The position numbers and the translations under genes were made by a program. The notes beneath the pieces are model-generated. The model was not told the DNA's origin and searched no databases. It worked only from the letters and a program-made list of their open reading frames with translations. 64,000 bases of DNA from Rodentolepis nana (taxonomy: Eukaryota > Platyhelminthes > Cestoda > Cyclophyllidea > Hymenolepididae). The number at the start of each line of letters is the position of its first letter. The first letter of the stretch is position 1. Below, piece after piece: positions 59,344-64,000 of this stretch. The DNA is taken from contig UZAE01000008.1 of NCBI GenBank assembly GCA_900617975.1, positions 1 through 64,000 of the forward strand. Direction: 5' to 3'.

Positions 59344-59358
59344 ACTTTGTGGCAGTAA

Positions 59359-60580
59359 ATTGTTTGCTACTTTAATGGATCATGAAGTTAAATTCTTCAT
59401 ATTATTTATCGTCTACTCAATCCATTTTCTACTTCATAGCGAGCAATTCTGACTGCCTTATTGTTTAGAAAGCAATAAGTTTTGAATAAAGCTATTTTTG
59501 ACTTCAAAGAAGAACTCGGTTGACATATTTCTCCATGAATCTCTTTATTCAAAGTCAGCAACTACGCCTTGTTCAAAAATTCCTGTCTCATTCAGTTTAT
59601 GAAAGCTTTAGAAATGTTTAATTTCATTGAATCCAGATTAAAATTTATGTCATCCAAAATCTTCGGGTTTTGAGTCATAGTCTTAAACAATCGCCATTGA
59701 CTATAGACGTGGAGTTGAAAAGAGCTGCTTTTCCACTTCGTCTAGACTCATCTGTCATAATTTCCATAAGGACAGCTTGGGGATTCAAAATAATCCCAAC
59801 TGGTACTGAAATTTGATTTCTATGCAGAAGAAATGCAGCAGTACTTTTACTGGCAATATTACTTATACAACGAATTGCAACTGGTAGCAAGTCGAAGGTT
59901 TGGATAGAGTTATGGAGGGTTTTATAACTTCTTAATTGTCATTGTTACAGGTACAACCACGCAGACCCAAGGAGAAGAAAAAAGAAGTTCATTTATATGG
60001 GCTTGAAATGGATCATACGGGGTTAGTTGCTTGGCTAGCAAAAAAATTCTACCAACGGCCTCTTTGCAGGTGGTCGTACACAAACAAGTGTGACCGTGGG
60101 AGTCCAATAAAATCGATAATCCTGTGCTTGAGAGCGTAACAAAAAATATTCGATTAAGGCTTCTAAAAATTACTAACCACTTAATTCTAATTGAGCACAA
60201 AAAAGTTTAAAGCAGGGTAAAGATTAAACAAATAATGTACGCAGCTCAGCTTAAACTACAGCAATTTCTGAAGATTAAATTATGACTCTCTCGTTCTTAG
60301 AGGACCACATGCCTCGAAAGTAGATCCAGAGTGGAGGAGCAAGAAAGACACTTCACAGCATTCCGAAGGTGAAGTCTTCTTCACGGAAACTTGTCACCTG
60401 GTTTGCCATGAAAAAGGCATGGACCTAAGTCATCACGTGACATGACTCTTCAAGAGTGCAATCACAAAGTTTTCACTTTGGCCAATTATTGCTGACCACT
60501 GCGAGTTGCTACTCGCCTCAGTAAATGTTGTTAAAGCTTTGGGAGATGTAGAATATAATATTTGATATAAATTTCCATTA
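59359..60580. other. Intergenic, between SINE copy 9 and the mariner
   Basis: Nothing recognised on either strand. Several short open frames of 60-92 codons lack splice or family support. Confidence 0.5.
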
Positions 60581-60582
60581 TA

Positions 60583-61749
60583 TTGGGTTGGCAACTAAGT
60601 CATTGCCGTTTTTGTTGACAGATTCACTCTATACTTTCTTTTGTTTTGTTAACGTGGCCAGAGCATCTAACCTATATTTTTTTCTTACTGTATGGGCTTC
60701 TAGGTTAATTAGTAAAATATTTTTTTGTTTAGTTCTTTAGTTTTGTTTTTATCCCAATTTAAAAATGAAAGAACAGGACGTACACTTCCGACACATTTTA
60801 TTGTATTACTTCCGAAAAGGCAAGAACGCATCGCAAGCACAAACGAAGTTATGTGTCGTATATGGAGATGAAGCCTTAAAAGAAAGGCAGTGTCGAAATT
60901 GGTTTGAAAGATTTCGTTCCGGTGATTTTTCACTGAAAAAAAATTAAAAAAACCCTTGGTTATGTCAAGAAACTTGATTTATGGATCCCTCACCAGTTAA
61001 AGGAAATTCATTTGACGCAACGGATTAGCATCTGTGATTCGCCGCCACTGAAACGCAATGAGAATGATCCATTTCTGAAGAACCTAGTTACTGGCGACGA
61101 AAAGTGGATAGTTTATAACAATGTTACTCGCAAGAGATCATGGGTGAGGTGAAGCATGATCAACCAGCCCAAACAGTATCAAAAGCAGCAGAGATTCACC
61201 AAAAAAAGATTATGCTGTCAGTCTGGTGGGATCACAAAGGAATTTGTATTTTGAACTCATGCCGCAGAACCAAACGATAAATTCAAATGTGTATGTTGAA
61301 GAACCCGAAAAACTGAAGGATGCAATTGAAGATAAGCGGCCGGCATTATCAAATCGGAAGGGTGTTGTTTTCCATCATGATAACCCAAGGCCCCACACAT
61401 CTTTGGTTACTCGGCAAAAATTATTGGAACTGGGTTGGGATGTTTTGTCACACCCACCATATAGCCCTGACCTCGCGCCTTCGGATTACCATTTGTTTCG
61501 TTTCATGCAAAACTCTTTAAATGGTAAAATGTTTAACAACGCGGATGATGTCGGATCACACCTAATTCAGTTTTTTAATAGCAAAGAGCAGACATTTTAC
61601 GAACGGGGAATTTTTACTCTGCCAGAACGATGGAAAAAGGTCATCGACAAGAACGGCCAATATCTAATTGAATAAAGTTATATTTTTAAACAAAAATTCC
61701 GAATTTGCCTTCTTATTTGAAATCGGCAATGACTTAGTTGCCAACCTAA
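60583..61749 (+). mobile_element. mariner transposon (DD34D), inactive
   Basis: TTGGGTTGGCAACTAAGTCA at the left end and its near-perfect inverted copy at the right (…TGACTTAGTTGCCAACCTAA) are the terminal inverted repeats, flanked by the TA duplication (60581-60582, 61750-61751). At 1,167 bp it is slightly shorter than a full mariner. Confidence 0.95.
60765..61675 (+). pseudogene. mariner transposase, broken
   Basis: Opens MKEQDVHFRHILLYYFRKGK (helix-turn-helix region) and stops after FSLKKN. It then resumes in another frame at KKLDLWIPHQLKE, so the middle of the DNA-binding region is deleted. Further frame changes follow. Catalytic residues remain: Asp in TGDEKW, Asp in HHDNPRPHT, and Asp in SPDLAPSD 35 residues later (34 between, DD34D). 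The last frame (61226-61675) is intact to FTLPERWKKVID. It cannot make active enzyme. Confidence 0.92.
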
Positions 61750-61780
61750 TATTTCTTTGACTTTCTTTATACTTCAATAT

Positions 61781-62100
61781 GTGGGTGTGCGGTAGACTTA
61801 CCTCCACGTGGTGCACTCTGGGGCAACGTATACTCATACGGCAAAAAGTCTATTAATCGGCAGTTGACTTCTGACTTCAAACTACCAAGTCCCCACTGCA
61901 TTTCATATTCTACTAATTTCACAGTACTCACCTTTTTTCTACCTTTGTGTCTGTCTGTCTCTTTTACGTCCGTGAATCATTATTCTGTCCCCCCTTTCGA
62001 CTTTTTGCCACTTTGGTGTTCCTCTTCCTTTCTGTGAAGCACGAAGTCAACTAAAGGACTAATGATACCTATCAAAACGCCTGCCATTTGAAATAAATAA
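61781..62100 (+). mobile_element. SINE-like repeat, copy 10, with 12-bp target-site duplication
   Basis: GTGGGTGTGCGGTAGACTTA head, CACGTG kept, tail GAAATAAATAA. Flanked by ATACTTCAATAT (61769-61780 and 62101-62112). It starts 30 bp past the mariner. Confidence 0.93.
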
Positions 62101-62112
62101 ATACTTCAATAT

Positions 62113-64000
62113 ATTCCAAAATAACACCGTTGCGTTCTTTTACATATTGTATATAACTCGTATTTCTTCCAATGGAATTACTGAATAATCCTCATCTATT
62201 TTTGATCAAATTCATTCAATTTTAAAATATTAGTCAGTGAATTAAAAAACAGGATAATGATCTGATCAGTTTTCCTATTTATTAAGGTGACCTAAACTGC
62301 TCTACCATTTTTGAAATGCTAAGTTTATTAGTGGGAAGACTAACGGGAATCGAGAATGGGAGATTCCCTCTTCAAAAATCATTAAGTGTTGATTAATGCA
62401 TCTCTCGAACATTTGGTTAAAATAAAAGCACATTTAACCTAATTATTTAAAGACCTTTTATGACCCCAGGGGTTGAGGAGAGAAGGGGGATTATTTTGAA
62501 AATTCTAGGCTCCCTCCCTCCCTATTTTAATGACCTGAAAATCGATTCTATCTTAGCTATGTGTCCTCATAGAATCCTCTTTGCAGATGGGTAATTTAAA
62601 GGGAAGGAAGGGGAAAGTTAAGCCTCTGACTGCAAGTGGGAATAAAATTTATTGATCGATTTTGTGAGTTAACGTTCAACTTGCTTGAAAGGCCTTAACA
62701 CCGAACATTTTCATAGCATAGGATGATAAGATCTACAAAAGCCCATCGTATAACCTAAATGAGGATGATGGTGACTGTAAATAAGACTTGAATTAAATAC
62801 GGTGATATGACCTGAAATGTGAAATCTTAATATTTCCATTGGTTATGCTGGAATTATGTGATACTCTCTTGCTTTCTCGAAATTCAAAAGAAAAATATTG
62901 AACTGATAAGACCGGCATTTTAATCAGTCAATTAGCACCGAACTTGCCCTCTAATCTAAGGAAGGAGGAGTGACATTTCACTGTGGAACTTAAAGTTTTG
63001 AACTAATAATTCAGTGTAATAACTATTCACTTATTTCTTCCTGTTGGCAATTGTAATATGACAAGTACCCACCCCAAAATATTTATTGGAAGTTCAGACA
63101 GAAGATGAAACATATTTTTCCTTACAATTTTTTTTGGCTCGAAAGGACTGGGGTCATTAAGATCGAATGAATCTCAGGTGAACGATTTTTCAGGTAAGCA
63201 GTGGTACTGAATGATTTGTGCGTACGAAGTTCTGCATGCGTACAACTTGCATTCTGTTACTGGGTCTTCCATAAGCGTATGAAATCAGAGGCAATATACA
63301 TTTGCAACGATGAAAGTGTATTCATTTGTACTTCATGCTCTCTTTTACCTCCATAACCACAAAATTAATTCTCTAATAGTAGGAGGGGAGGTATTCAGAA
63401 ACCTAACCTCGTTCTTAGCATACTTGCACCTTGTCAACCTTAAATGTACCATCTTTTCTTCTGAGGGAAACGCGTTCTCTTTCCACCACAACATCATTGA
63501 CCAACAATAATCCGTTCAGAGGTCATTCAAATTACTCTATGGGTAACGTTTTTATGACCTCTGTGGGAAAAGTCCTGCATACTATGATTCCCTCTCTCCT
63601 TTAGAAGGTGGACGAAATGAAGCAAAATGCGTGTATTTTAACAATTAATTGAATGCTATTCCCAAACGAATGTTATATTAACACAAGCCAACTAATCAAT
63701 TATACGCCCTGCAAAACTCTGTCAATTTTTTGACGATCACAAAACATGTTGACAAGTCCTAGGATCTCATAAAAAGACCCAATAGGGAAAGTTAATTGAT
63801 CAAATTCAGCTAATACAGTTTCTGTTTTATCAATGTGGTCAAAATAAGTTTTCCTCTTCTTATGACGGGTATTACGAATACTTCCTTGCCGGAAGAGACT
63901 GTAACATATGCACAGTATTATCGTCAAGGGGAAGTGACTTTTAAATAGTGATGAGGATTGGCAACAGGAAGGGCAGATATTTCTCAAAAAAACTTCTTCA
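62113..64000. other. Intergenic, right end of window
   Basis: No recognisable gene, RNA or repeat. A 95-codon minus-strand open frame (63700-63987) contains a CPSCC start and has no family match I know. Confidence 0.5.

Noticed and set aside
1..64000. CRISPR arrays, prokaryotic operons, rRNA genes
   Set aside because: No spaced direct repeats, ribosome-binding sites or rRNA sequence; the DNA is clearly from an intron-rich animal genome.

Overview
The window is animal nuclear DNA: AT-rich, with short GT..AG-spliced exons, long introns, a mariner transposon and many copies of a short interspersed repeat. Gene content and style fit a flatworm, probably a tapeworm. That is an inference from the look of the genes, not a match I could check.

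Four protein-coding genes account for the coding potential. All splice chains were built by hand from acceptor/donor sites and codon phase, and every junction used is phase-compatible. (1) 118-19539, minus: a BLTP3 (UHRF1BP1/UHRF1BP1L, SHIP164) bridge-like lipid-transfer protein, 17 exons and 1,227 codons from the start; its 3' end runs off the left edge. (2) 21311-45212, plus: a large low-complexity centrosomal-type protein with an AKNA-like segment, 19 exons, about 1,246 aa, with a pair of exons that appear to be alternatives. (3) 47581-50691, minus: a complete ERGIC2 cargo-receptor gene, 9 exons, 394 aa. (4) 54205-57071, minus: a two-exon Fos/ATF3-class bZIP transcription factor, 540 aa, with AP-1-like and ATF-like sites just upstream of its own start.

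BLTP3 and the AKNA-like gene are head to head across about 1.8 kb; the AKNA-like gene and ERGIC2 are tail to tail; ERGIC2 and the bZIP gene run the same way. The right end (57.7-64 kb) is intergenic and holds a dead mariner (60583-61749) and two SINE copies.

A roughly 315-bp SINE-like family appears as nine copies plus one 3' fragment. Six carry exact target-site duplications and one an imperfect duplication, and one copy is 5'-truncated, so the family moved by retrotransposition. Seven of the ten lie in BLTP3 introns and I saw none in the 24-kb AKNA-like gene. Other non-genic structure: a 74-bp-arm inverted repeat in an AKNA-like intron, a tRNA-like sequence, poly-C and poly-G tracts, a decayed coding-like stretch between the two head-to-head genes and a possible retroelement integrase relic next to ERGIC2. 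I found no clear-cut new biological system. The most interesting signals are the SINE family with its strand-dependent poly(A) motifs, the intronic hairpin, the phase-locked alternative exons and the probable self-regulation of the bZIP gene.
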